From assembly GCA_033961575.1 (NCBI GenBank), contig CM066727.1, positions 2,876,001 to 2,940,000 of the forward strand: a DNA stretch of 64,000 nt, written 5' to 3'. The notes beneath the pieces were generated by a model. The model had not been told where the DNA came from. It was given only the letters and a program-made list of their open reading frames with translations, and ran no database searches. The translations under genes and the position numbers were made by a program. Shown piece by piece: positions 25,601-36,202 of the stretch. Numbering within the stretch: the first letter of the stretch is position 1; each line of letters starts with the position of its first letter. Source of the DNA: Aselliscus stoliczkanus. Taxonomy: Eukaryota; Chordata; Mammalia; Chiroptera; Hipposideridae.

Positions 25601-26824
25601 AGAGAGACGGGAAGTTTGCTGGTTGTCAACATGTGTGATACTGTGCAAAGTACAACTAACTGACTTCAGAATTGTTAGACAAATAAAAAAAAAAGATGCT
25701 GGCTCGATTTTTCAGATAATTTATGTTTTGTTATGAAAATTACAATGTATAGTCTATTAAAATAATACCTTAAACTATGATTGAAAATAAGAATTGATAA
25801 TATCCTCTCTTGGAGAGTGCCTAGTCTTGGGGAAGCTTTGCTCAGAACCACTAGGTGCACTTAAAACATACGGATTCCTGGAATCTACTGGAAATTAGCT
25901 TCATCCAAGATGGGAAGACCCGTCTTGGGGTGGCACTTTCTATTCGATACCAAAACCTCCTTAATAAACCTCTAGAGAAGTGCCTATATGATCTCTGTTA
26001 AGTCTAATTTATTCAGAGAGGGGTCTGATATATTTCTGGATATTTGGATAGCGGTAATCATTTGAAGGTTTCACAGTACACTTTTATTTTAATTTCATTC
26101 TTGTTACTTCCTATTCATTTATAATCCATCTACCATATGGAACAATAAGAAATAAAACAAACCTTTTTTCCATGTGATAGCACTTCAAATTCTTGCATTT
26201 CATACTGAGTTGGACGGAGTTATAAACAAATATGTTTAAGTAAATGCCATGTAAGTCACCTGCCACATTCAAATTAGTTCAAATATTTGGTAAGTGTCTA
26301 ATCAGTATGTAATGGTAGGTTAGGGGCGAAGACACAAACGGTTTCTAATGATTGCCCTGGAGGAAGCGAGCAGGAACCGGAGAGTTCAGAAGGAGGAATG
26401 GAGATGTGCAGACAGGGGTACAGGGACACAGAGAGGCATCAGGAAAAGATCTGGAGAAAGAAAATGCTGGAGCTGTCACTTAGAACATAGATTCATTTAA
26501 CAGGACTGACTAACTAGAGGAAAAGTCTTATAAATAGAAAGGGCAGCACAGCGATCTTAGAAAAGGAAAGTCATGAAAGCTTCTCATTTCATGAGGCAAT
26601 GAGTAATTCATCCAACTTGAAGCTTGGCAGTGGTTGGGGTTACAGTAATAAGAGCCAAATTACAAAGGACCTTTATCTTGATGGCTGAGGAATGCCACTA
26701 ACAGATCTTATTTTGGACATAACATGATAGGATTTGAAATTTAGAAAGATCACAGCGGCAGCTTTTTGAAAAATAAATTAGACACCAAGTACAACCAGGA
26801 AACTATGCAGTGACATGGGGACTA
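22641..26824. other. AT-rich noncoding DNA, mostly featureless
   Basis: No gene seen. At 23010-23165 a weak MER5-like stretch is possible (GAACCACCTGAGGCCTTATT), confidence about 0.35. Homopolymers T16 near 23965 and T10 near 24060 are present. The 26330-26790 stretch has the A/G-rich wording of an old interspersed repeat (GATCACAGCGGCAGC region) but I cannot name the family. ORFs here are all under 90 codons. Confidence 0.5.
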
Positions 26825-26953
26825 ATAATAATAAAATAATAGCTTCCACTCATTGGACACTAGACACAATTGTCACAACTTTGTATCGATTGTCTTAGTG
26901 TAGGTCTTACAACAACGTTAGGGGAGAAGAACCTTAAGTCTTTATTTTTATTT

Positions 26954-26984
<31 letters not shown>

Positions 26985-27190
26985 TTTTGAGGGCAGTGTC
27001 ACTGGCCCTCATATGTGGGATCCGAACCGAGGCCCCTGGCGTCCCAAGCTGGTGCTTAACCACCGCGCCACTCGGCCTTTATTTTTAATATGAAGAAACT
27101 GATGATCAGAGAGGTGAAAATTCATTTTCCAAGATCAGAAAGCAGAGCCCATAATTCATTCAAAGGATATCTAGCTTCCAGAATCATGAC
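26825..27190 (-). mobile_element. Old MIR SINE split by a young SINE
   Basis: Reading on the + strand gives the reverse complement of MIR: ACTCATTGGACACTAGACAC, CTTACAACAACGTTAGGGGA, and, after the interruption, GAAGAAACTGATGATCAGAG, AGGTGAAAATTCATTTTCCA and AGAAAGCAGAGCCCATAAT. The interior at about 26951-27076 is a later SINE with its own duplication. The left part is 26825-26950, the right 27077-27190. Confidence 0.85.
26951..27076 (-). mobile_element. Young short tRNA-derived SINE, copy 2 (nested in MIR)
   Basis: On the minus strand this copy contains GGCCGAGTGGCGCGGTGGTT, the B-box region GGTTCGGATCC and GAGGGCCAGTGACACTGCC. The tail has expanded into a (TTTA)n run on the + strand (26951-26989). 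A CTTTATTTTTA-like duplication flanks it (about 26940-26950 and 27077-27087). It sits inside an older MIR, which orders the two insertions. Confidence 0.93.
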
Positions 27191-27479
27191 TTTAATCGTG
27201 GTGAGAAACAAAGACAAACATGATCACATAATGCACTAATGATAACATTGGGAGTGAACATTATCAGAAGGGCATGGGTTTTCCAGGATATAGGAGGACT
27301 AATCAATACAGGAGGTAGGGCGCACTTACCAGGAGGGCGACTTATAAAGCAGACTCCGACCCAGTTCCCAGGGTTCCAGTGGAAATGAGTAAGAAGATAG
27401 GGAAAAGACAAGTTTGAAGTGACCCTCTATTCCCTTCAGAGGATGAATCATTGTCATTCAAATATGTATGTATTTTCTC

Positions 27480-27600
27480 TCTCCCCCAGTGGGATGTCAG
27501 CTCCATGGACATTGTGACCTGACCTGTGTTGGTGACCACTCTATTCCTGGCACCTAGACCAGTACCTGGCACACGGCACACACGGAAAGGACCAAAATGG
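27480..27600 (+). mobile_element. L2/MIR-type LINE tail
   Basis: GGATGTCAGCTCCATGGACA, then ATTCCTGGCACCTAGACCAG and GTACCTGGCACACGGCACA follow the L2 3'-end order ('taagctccatgagggcagg...agcacctagaacagtgcctggcacatagt'). Confidence 0.6.
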
Positions 27601-27861
27601 GAGCAGTGAGGCAGTGTGGCTACCATCTGATAAGTCACAATGTATCATCCATCCCTATCACTCTTTCGTAAAAAGAAGTTAAAGACCACTGCTTACTACA
27701 TAATATTCTGTCTTTGACTGACTTGAACTTGGTAGGCCGCCAGAAAGAATATATTGAATTATTAAATTTCTAGTGTTTAATAGTATTGTTATTATAGATA
27801 CCATCCCAACCAGATGGATTTTTCTTAAATATAAAAGGCAGACTTCTCCACTCTCCTGAGA

Positions 27862-28255
27862 TGAATTGTATTCCTCCAAAATTCATATGTTGAAGTCCTA
27901 ACCTCCAGTACTTAAGAATATGACTGTATCTGGAGATAGGACTGTTAAAGAGGTAATTAAATTAAAATGAGATCATTAGGTTGGGCCCTCATCCAATATG
28001 CCTGGTGTCCTTGTTAAGTAGAGGTGATTAAGACACAGATACAGACAGAAGGAAGAAAATATGAAGAGCCACAGAGAGAAGATGGACATCTGTAAGCCAA
28101 GAAGGGAGGTTTCAGAAGAAACCTAAACTGTAGCAACTTTGACCTTGGACTTTTGGTTTTCAGAACTGCGAGGAAATAAGTTTCTGTTTTAGAAGAAAAT
28201 AACCCTTCTGGTCCGTGACGCTTTTTTATGGAAGCCCATTCAAACTAAGACCCCC
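27862..28255 (+). mobile_element. MLT1-like MaLR solo LTR
   Basis: The sequence tracks an ERVL-MaLR LTR from start to end: GAATTGTATTCCTCCAAAAT, CATATGTTGAAGTCCTAACC, GAGGTAATTAAATTAAAATG, GGGCCCTCATCCAATATG, CATCTGTAAGCCAAGAAGGG, CTTTGACCTTGGACTTTTGG and CAGAACTGCGAGGAAATAAG. No internal viral genes flank it, so it is a solo LTR fossil. It is an inactive endogenous-retrovirus relic. Confidence 0.85.
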
Positions 28256-30364
28256 ACCAATATGGGAGACCGAATTGACCTGGAAGGAATTTGTCCTCAG
28301 TCTAATCACAAGGAAATTCTGAATAAAATAATGCAATGTCATATTTGGTACATATCTGAGCTCACAATCAAGAGAGGAATTCCCACCTGGTAGACATAAG
28401 GAGGCAACTCAGAGTTACAGAATTGGACACTAGCTGAGGCTAACATAGCTCATTGGCTAACAGCAGGTGGAGGGAAGTGTCCAAAAACGGGAGCTGGAGC
28501 TGGGGCCTCCTCGGGGAGGGGACTCTGGTCTCCGGACCCCAATATATGCAGCGATTTGGAGACAAGGTGCATCCATAAACTCTCAAGTCACTTAGAGCTG
28601 CCCTGACCTTTCACAGGACCTGGAAGAGCTCTGTCCGTGGGGTGTGGCGGGGAGGTGCAGACAGAGCATGGGCACGCACCAGGAGAGAGCAGGGCCCCCA
28701 TGGAGCCCATCGGGAGTGTGGGATCCAAAGGCACAGCAGTTGCTTGAAGCAGAGAGCCAAAAGCATGAAATCAATATGAAATCCAGGAACCAAGGAGTGT
28801 CTCGATACCCAGCTGAGATAAATGTTTCACCTATTCTAAAGACATGCCACAGCCTAAGGTACAGGTAGAAAATCCGGCCAGAAACCCCAGCCAACGTCTT
28901 GACCGCTCCGGGAATGAAACCGCCTAGGACAGGAGATTACAGATGGGAAAATAACAATAATGTCCACTCAGGCCACACAACCACAAACTAAAAAGAATGG
29001 AGAAATTCAAACAGGCATTAAAAATAAACATACTTGAAGTTGCCAAAGCCTTGAAAGACTACAATCCGTAAGAAAAAGACAAAGTCTTCTAGAGAATCTC
29101 AGATTGAGTTAGAAATTCGAGTAATAAAAACATGGTTAATGACATAAAAGTATCATTGGGTCGTTTGGATAGGCAACAAAGGTGACTTGAAAAATCCGGA
29201 TTTGGAAAATTTGAGAAAAGCAAACAAAATATATCCCAGAGAGACCGTAAGATAGAAAATATTTTTTAAAAAACATGTCAGAGGATATAGGGACTAAAGT
29301 GAGATATGTCAAAATACCACTAGTCAGAGTGCCAGGGAAAAATGGAGTGGAGGCAATATTGAAAGATAAAATGACTACACAAACGTTTCTACCAGAAAGT
29401 GGCCCCATGTACCCTCCCAGGTGCTAAAGCCATTGTATGTAAACTTGAACAACATACAACGTGCTGAGCAAACGCGCTTCAGGCATCTGGGCTTGTCAGC
29501 CACTGGAAATAAGAAAATGGAGAAAAATGATGGCATGGGTTTCAGAAAACAATTTCATTTAAATGACATATATTATAAGACAAGTCTTTGGGAAATGGAT
29601 GAAATTCTGAAGAATTTTGCAAAATGTCCCTCTTATTAGTCGTGATCCAAAAGTCAAACGTGAAGTAAAAAGTGCAAATTGTGCCACATGTGAAACTGCG
29701 AGAAGAATTACATTCATAAAACAATATCCGTTGAAGTCATTTTCTGTTCACCCTACAAACTGAAGCAAAGTAAATGCTTTTTTTTTTTTTTGACTGTTAG
29801 TAAGTAATTGTTGCCCATGTTTTCTGATTAATATTATCAGGCCTTGTTTTAGTATCAGTTATTCTTAGGAAAAAGGATCTTTGGTGTTAGCTGCATTATC
29901 AAACAAAGATATGAATAGCACTTTTCATTTTTGGAAAGCAAAATTGATTTCCAGAGAAACGACTTTTGGGCCAATCATTCTGAAATAGGTACAGCAGAAA
30001 AAGGTGATAGCTTTTCAACAAAGGACAGAGAAAAGTGAAAAAGCTGGTACTAAATTTGAAATACCACTTATTAGAAAATATTTTCACTACAGGAAAGACC
30101 ATGAATACATCTGTGACTGCTGAAGGCAGTGTTTTTATTGTTGTTATTGTGTTTGGTTTTTTTACCTTTTTTTAATTCTGGTAAAGACTGAGCCTAGAAA
30201 AAAATTCAAAATAATTCTTCTAGAATTTTCTTCAAAAGTGCCCCACCTCCCTCCCTCCAGGACAGTATTCAAACATCTAAGAAGGCACATTGATGGAGTT
30301 TTGTTCCATAATAGTAACCGTTACTGTCAACAAGACAGTGGTGATGCTACGGATTGTAACAGCT
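28256..30364. other. Noncoding; possible old L1-derived stretch at 28960-29410
   Basis: The 28500-28920 part is GC-richer with two-strand chance ORFs (up to 100 codons). The 28960-29410 part is A-rich on the + strand with L1-like texture (AGAAAAAGACAAAGTCTTC and AGGCAACAAAGGTGACTTG), but I cannot align it to a specific family. No gene seen. Poly-T near 29779. Confidence 0.4.
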
Positions 30365-30411
30365 GGTTTGTTAAGTGTGTCTACCATGGGAAAGGCACTG
30401 GGTGCTTTGTA
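30365..30411 (-). mobile_element. MIR fragment interrupted by a mariner MITE
   Basis: GTGTGTCTACCATGGGAAAG and GCACTGGGTGCTTTGTA match the reverse complement of a MIR end ('gtgcctactatgtgccaggcactgtgctaagtgctttac'). The match stops exactly where the mariner terminal repeat begins. Confidence 0.5.
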
Positions 30412-30538
30412 CCAGGGGCGCCAAAAGAATGCAAACATGTGACTTGAATTTATCATTTGTTATCAGCATATATTATTACAATTTTAATACAGTCTTATCC
30501 TTTCTTAAAATGTGTATACATTTTTTTGGCACCCTTTG
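30412..30538. mobile_element. Tc1/mariner MITE, 127-bp deletion derivative
   Basis: The ends CCAGGGGCGCCAAAAGAATG and (reverse complement) CAAAGGGTGCCAAAAAAATG are inverted repeats flanked by the dinucleotide TA on both sides (30410-30411 and 30539-30540), as expected for Tc1/mariner. The interior words ATCATTTGTTATCAGCATAT and TTACAATTTTAATACAGT are shared with the longer copy at 33674-33912. It has no coding content. Confidence 0.9.
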
Positions 30539-30540
30539 TA

Positions 30541-31931
30541 TATCCATCTCATTTGAGGAACACTTTTACCTCAAGTCAGCTATTTAAAATATGTGACTTC
30601 GTAAAAGTGCTATAGAGGACAATTTCTCATGAGAAATTCTATAAAATGCATGTTAAGAGCCATAAAGAAAAAAATTACTAACTCCCCTGGAAGTCGTTTA
30701 ATGGGACTGGCCATTATTGAAGTTGGTGACATAGACCACTGAGTTTCTTCTATTTAATTTCTTTGGGCTCGACTGTCGTGAATGCATTTGTCCTTGGCCT
30801 CCACTCATGATTTCCAGCACATCATTATTCATAATCGGATGAGGACACCACTAGGTGTGAGTGCACTTGAGTTCAGGGAACATCAATTCATGTTGGTCAT
30901 TTCTAACCACTCCTTCGCAATGTTCAAGAGCCTTGAACAGTGCACACAAGTGGGACTGGCCTAGTAATCTCTAAGTGGGAAACACAAAGGGAGGGATACA
31001 AAGACTGCCAACTCTTACTTTGAAGTGTTAATTATTATTATTATTATTTTTCCATGTCAAATCACAAGTGGCCTATTGCTTTCAGGGAAATTCACCTGAT
31101 GAGAGTGAATGAGCGAGATAGAAATGAACAAGAACAGACTTTGAAACTCTAAGATTTTCAGAACTAGTAATTGTTTATTTTTGATGAGTAGACAGAGTTC
31201 CTTTTCCCTTATTTAGGAACCAGTAAATTTTCACGAATGAATATAATAACAATGACCAATAATTTACTTTTCCTTGTCTTTTAACTTGTAATATCAATTA
31301 TATTTTGCTTCTCCCTTTCTTTTGGGACTGTTGATCTTTGTTCCAGTGTTGAAGTGTATACATGGCTATAATCTCTAAAGTTTTTATTTTAGAGAGGCCT
31401 AATCTGGCTATAGATTAACAGGAATCAGTATTAACAGATGAGATAATACAATTCTCAAAAATCGAACTTGACCTGCATGCAAGGCTCAGGAAAACAGTCA
31501 AGTTTCCTATGAGGGTGAGTCCACAGGCATCAGTGGCAGAACCATTAGGATGCCTTGAATACATGGTACGATTTTAGGGATGCTGAAAAAGTTCTGCTAA
31601 CATTGGTCCCCGCTGCACCTCAAATACCCACCATTAAAGTCACTCATTTGAGTTAAGAAAATTGCCAGTAAGACCTCTATTAAAATGCAAATATGTTCCC
31701 TGGGTGGGGAAACACATTAAATCATTATCAGCCATTAACACTTTAGGCCAAATTAGTTTCAGATTTATTAGCCAATCACTCAAAGGACTGTACAGAAGGA
31801 ACGCTGGACAGGGGAGGTTAGGCTGAGTTGTTTTGGAAAGAACTGCGAGACTGAAGGAACCATCCAGTGAGGTCTTCCTATATGGTTTTCAATCTTTTTT
31901 ATTATTCAGTAGTTTTGGGTACAGAGAATTC
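30541..31931. other. AT-rich noncoding sequence with a candidate conserved block
   Basis: No gene. About 31620-31800 is evenly composed, with an octamer ATGCAAAT word near 31685 and several ATTA cores; a candidate conserved noncoding element on texture only. Confidence 0.4.
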
Positions 31932-31976
31932 TAAATAAATAAATAAATAAATAAACAAATAAATAAACAAACAAAA
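31932..31976. repeat. (AAAT)n/(AAAC)n microsatellite
   Basis: About eleven four-base units, mostly AAAT with some AAAC near the end. Confidence 0.97.
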
Positions 31977-33563
31977 CTTCTCTTGACAAGACAGATGTCA
32001 AGGCCAGGAGCTCTAAGTGCTCACTTCTTTCTCAGCCTCCCACCCCACAACCTCCCACATGATTCCTGAGACAATTCCAGAGAAAGGGGAATTCTGAGGA
32101 ACATAGTTTGAAAATCATTAAGGTTTTGATTTTAGTTGTCATGCTCTCTTTTCCCACTTTTCCCCATATAGAGTCGAAACCAAAAGTGTAGGTGGAGGCA
32201 GGATTTGAAAAGCTGGACCCCATGGGGGCACTGGGTAGCTTGTGGTGAACACCCAGCCCCACATCCATGGTGCCGAATGGCCGCGCTGCCATCTCATGGG
32301 TCCCCAGGTCAGAGAAACAGCTATGCGTCCGAAACACATGCGTGCAGTCATGTGCCTCTTCAAGACTGTCCTTGCTATTCATCAAGCCTACCCACCTGGA
32401 GAAGGCAGTGTGCCTGAAGGCTTCAGATCTCCTCGGCGCGTCATGGCCCCCAGGACAGCCTAGAAAGTGTTCTAAGAAGACAGAGGAGATGAAACAGAAG
32501 CTGCCACTAGATACCTGTGGACGACTCCCTGACTAGCTCAGATGTCTTGCTCAAGCCTGCACTACTCAGCCAACTCAGATCAGATTCAGATCCATGGGCA
32601 AGACAGCCTGACACCTGGACCCAAGCAGGACTTGTCTGTCATACGGTGGGGAGTCAACCAACACTTGACATTTCTGAGTTCAAAGGGCCTCTGAAAGGAA
32701 ACCTAGATCATTCTTACACTGCCACAGTCCGGGGGTGGGAGAGTAGTAAATATCATGCAGACATACATACATGTGTAAGGGAAGAAAAGTGCACAGAGTG
32801 AGAGAAAAGTTGGAGTCCCAACGAGAAAAGGAAATCCTGAGTTAGACTACTTGGGGGCTAAAATTGATCAGTTTACTATATCCGTCCAGCAAATGAGCAG
32901 CCACATAAGGATAAAGCCAGGGTTCCTGAATCCTTGGTCTGTTCGGTATCTGAGGAAAGTACTTTAAGTGCAAATATGCGTACATCTCCATAATTAGACC
33001 ACGGCACAAGATGATTTCATTCTGCGGTTTTAAGGAGAATTAACTAGAAAGTGAGGTCTAAGCAAACAAGGAAAAAAGTCAGTGTCTTGCTTTTCTTCAT
33101 GTCATTTTCAGAAATCTCTTACCACGTCATGGATTTGAAAGGTGCAAATATTGTTTGTATGTGGACTGGAATTAATTCTCTAGGGAAGTGGAGAAAATCT
33201 GGCATCTAGATTTTAAAAATGAGATTCAACAGATTCAATTTTTTTTTTTTTTTTAAATTCCAATTCAATGAAAATGGAAACTTTTGGTATATGAGAAGAG
33301 CTGTTGGTGACAGATTTTTTTCTGTGTAATTCTGAATTTCACAAAAAATTAGTATAAAAAAGAAAAACTCTCACTCTCTCCTCTCTCTGCTTCAAAATGC
33401 AATTTTCATTCTAATGTGTAGATAATTCTTTTCAGGGGAAACATGCTTAAGAGTGAGGTATTTGAAAATCATGGTAAAGAAAAAAAGAGGAGAAGCATAG
33501 AGAATAGTGAGATGTTCCAGAGGTGGCAAAGCCAGTCTAAGAAAATGTCAGGGAAAAAAAAAT

Positions 33564-33566
<3 letters not shown>
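31977..33566. other. Noncoding sequence, no gene seen
   Basis: Overlapping two-strand frames around 32032-32800 (longest 117 codons) resemble no known protein. T16 at about 33240. Confidence 0.5.
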
Positions 33567-33597
<31 letters not shown>

Positions 33598-33625
33598 ACA
33601 CTCATATATGTATATATACATGGAT

Positions 33626-33669
<44 letters not shown>
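33567..33669. repeat. Facing (CA)n and (TG)n tracts forming one long hairpin
   Basis: An AC run (about 33567-33596) is followed by an AT-rich spacer with CATATATGTATATATACATG and then a GT run (about 33626-33668). The two runs are reverse complements, and their outer ends (TTATACAC and GTGTGTATAT) continue the symmetry, giving a hairpin-capable palindrome of about 105 bases. It abuts the mariner element. Confidence 0.95.
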
Positions 33670-33673
<4 letters not shown>

Positions 33674-33912
33674 CCAGGGGTGCCAAAAAAAATGTATACA
33701 AGTGGACACTTTGGTCAGTGTTGCCCAAGCAGTAGTTCACCGTCATCAGAAGTGTCTGGACGCTGATGGGAACCACTTTGAGCACCTCTTGTAATTGCAG
33801 AAGGCAAATGTGACTTGTGTTCATCTTTTGTTATCGGTATATTTTGAACATTACAATTTTAATACAGTTTTTTTCTTTTTTAAAATGTATATACATTGTT
33901 TGGCACCCTCTG
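33674..33912 (+). pseudogene. Tc1/mariner deletion derivative with transposase C-terminus
   Basis: A 239-bp element with terminal inverted repeats CCAGGGGTGCCAAAAAAAAT and (reverse complement) CAGAGGGTGCCAAACAATGT, flanked by TA at 33672-33673 and 33913-33914. In the frame ending at 33794 it reads about 30 codons (VDTLVSVAQAVVHRHQKCLD then GNHFEHLL, stop) typical of the very C-terminus of mariner-superfamily transposases. The catalytic DDD/E core and DNA-binding domain are gone, so it is a non-autonomous relic. Its smaller sibling lies at 30412. Confidence 0.88.
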
Positions 33913-33914
33913 TA

Positions 33915-34439
33915 TTTATTATGATATATATATAGGAAAGGGGTCAGGTGAGACATATTTATATTCCTTTTTTTTGTATTTATATTTCAATAACGGTGAA
34001 GGAACTTGGATGAGTAGAGAGGGTGCAAAATTCAGTTTGATTCAGAGGGGGCTAGGTGATCATATGAGTTACACAGAGGATCCACATTTGGAGGAAGCCA
34101 TCAGTCTCCACTGGAGAAGAATGAGCTAGAGTCCTCAGACTGCGAAGGACCATGAAACCTGGGACTCTAGTCATTCAGATCCCACTGCACACCAGGAATT
34201 GTTTTATTCAATTATTAATAAATAGGACTGCTAAATGATAATGCAAAAATAGTATAAGAAAAGGGTAGGAAAACAGTACAGTTTATAAGTCAATCAAATT
34301 AAGGAAAGATGGATAAGTTTACTTCTTATATTATGCAAATTCCATCATTACTGTTGCCAAAATTCATCCCAGTATTCATAGATTGATACTAGTTTAACAT
34401 CATAGAAGACATCTAGCTGGGCTCCAAATCCAATCTTAT
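33915..34439. other. AT-rich noncoding sequence
   Basis: Nothing recognisable was found. The last part may already belong to the L1/HAL1 fossil that follows. Confidence 0.5.
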
Positions 34440-35235
34440 ATGCTTAATAGCAAAATCTTAGAGTCATTTGTCCCACAAATGGGACTAGGTAAGGACCTCT
34501 AATATCTCCAATACCACTTAATATTTTCCCAGAATTACAGGCAAGGCAAACATATAAGAAATGTACATAAAATTTATAAACCATGTGAAAGAGGAGAGAA
34601 ATAGGTATCCTATTTGCTTATGATATAACTGTGTACTGGAAAGGCAAGTAAAGCCTATTTTAAACATAGCTACTGCAAAGTAAGAAACATTTAAAAAGAT
34701 AACAGGAACTAAATTATTATAAAATAATTGTAGTTTTCATATATAAAAAAACAACAACCAGTTAGAAGATTTCATGGAAAAAGAGTCTATTTGCAATAAG
34801 AAATAAACTTAAAATAGGAGGGGATAAACTTAATAAGATATGAAAGAGGAAATTTAAGAAAATTCTAAAACACTCCTGAAAGACACCAAGACATAAAAAA
34901 AATATTTCTTTGCAAAGTATAAAATTTTATAAAAGAATGAGAATGTTCACTAATATTGATATTAAAATACTTTTGATACACGTTATGAAAGAAAAGTAAA
35001 GCGAACATTTGTGCTATGTTACCATTTGTGGGAAAAAAAAGGAGAGTTCAAATATTTTTTTTAAAGTACTTTGTTTATGTACAAAGAAGCTCTGATATGT
35101 GAATAAGAAGCTAATGTATTAATTACGTGGAGAAGGAGGTGGGATGGTGACACTGGTAAAGAAGGGTGAGAGGGAGGCTACACAAACACATTTTTAAATT
35201 GTGTATTTTGTGCATGTTACCTTCATGACTAAACA
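34440..35235 (+). mobile_element. L1/HAL1-type LINE fossil
   Basis: A-rich sequence follows a degraded ORF2 reverse-transcriptase coding order: CCAATACCACTTAATATTTT, TTTGCTTATGATATAACTGT (the eroded FADD-motif region), TAAACTTAATAAGATATGAA and AAAACACTCCTGAAAGACAC. Stops are everywhere. The end near 35200 may be its 3' UTR. Subfamily not determined. Confidence 0.6.
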
Positions 35236-36117
35236 AACAGATGAATGAACTTTAATAAGAAATGATGGCTTTCTGATATTATTTTCTCCCTCTCTTCCTA
35301 CCCCTGATTCTCTCTCTCTCCCCCTCCCATGGCTTTCCATTTTACTAAAAGTATTCTTAAAAGGCTCATGAATGTACTGCTTCATTTCTTCTGAAACTGG
35401 GTCTTTCATTTTCTTCAAATGTGTTGTAAGTAAATTTGTCCTTTAAAAAATAAATAAATAAACACTTTAACAAACAACTTCCTTAAAGATTTTCGACAAT
35501 TCTTGAAATATTTCCAAGTTATTATAGAATTCTGGGAAGAGTTTGCTTTTAGATGGGTAAGGAAAATAAAAATTTGGCTCCTTTTCTTATCTTATTCAAA
35601 AGCTAAGTTCCCATTTATTTGGTTCTCACAGATGGAAGCAATTTGATTTATGAATTTTAGTAAAAGCCAGGGAGTTTAAAATTACTTAAAGCAGCCCCAA
35701 TATACATTTGTGATTCTGAAAGGATAAATTACTATTTCCTTCAAGACCTTGAATTGTTGCCTTTCACTTTCATAAATAAAATTTATCTCATTAAAGTCAT
35801 TGAAAGTATTGAAAAGCACACCCTATATAAGCCTCAGCTATATGCATCTAACTCTAACGTGACTGATTTTATCAATGGCTGACAGCTCCTGATACCTCCA
35901 CTTTAAATGTTCCCTGTATATTTTACCTGGTAAATAATAAGCCATACTTATTGAATTTAAGTGCTTACTTACAGATCATTAAACCTTTTTAAGAAAGAAT
36001 TCCTGCAGTGAACCTTCTTATAGAATGGAAAAAATTCTTTATAATACAGAATGCCACCTCTTAGTTTATGGCTTTGCATTTCTGTATCTTGGGCTCTCAA
36101 AGCCAGGTACACATATA
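35236..36117. other. AT-rich noncoding sequence
   Basis: A CT-rich patch at 35280-35335 and an (AAAT) trace near 35450 are the only structure. No gene. Confidence 0.55.
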
Positions 36118-36119
36118 TA

Positions 36120-36200
36120 TTGGGTTGTCGGAAAAGTCATGACACATTTTTGCAATGAAAACCATACAAAAAATATGTCGTGACTTTTCCAACAACCCAG
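36120..36200. mobile_element. 81-bp palindromic mariner MITE, copy 1
   Basis: The left arm begins TTGGGTTGTCGGAAAAGTCA; the reverse complement of the right arm begins CTGGGTTGTTGGAAAAGTCA. TA flanks both ends (36118-36119, 36201-36202). Its length and near-complete palindrome mirror the MADE1-type mariner MITEs known from mammals. Non-coding; mobilised in trans when a transposase was available. A second copy lies at 50865. Confidence 0.92.
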
Positions 36201-36202
36201 TA

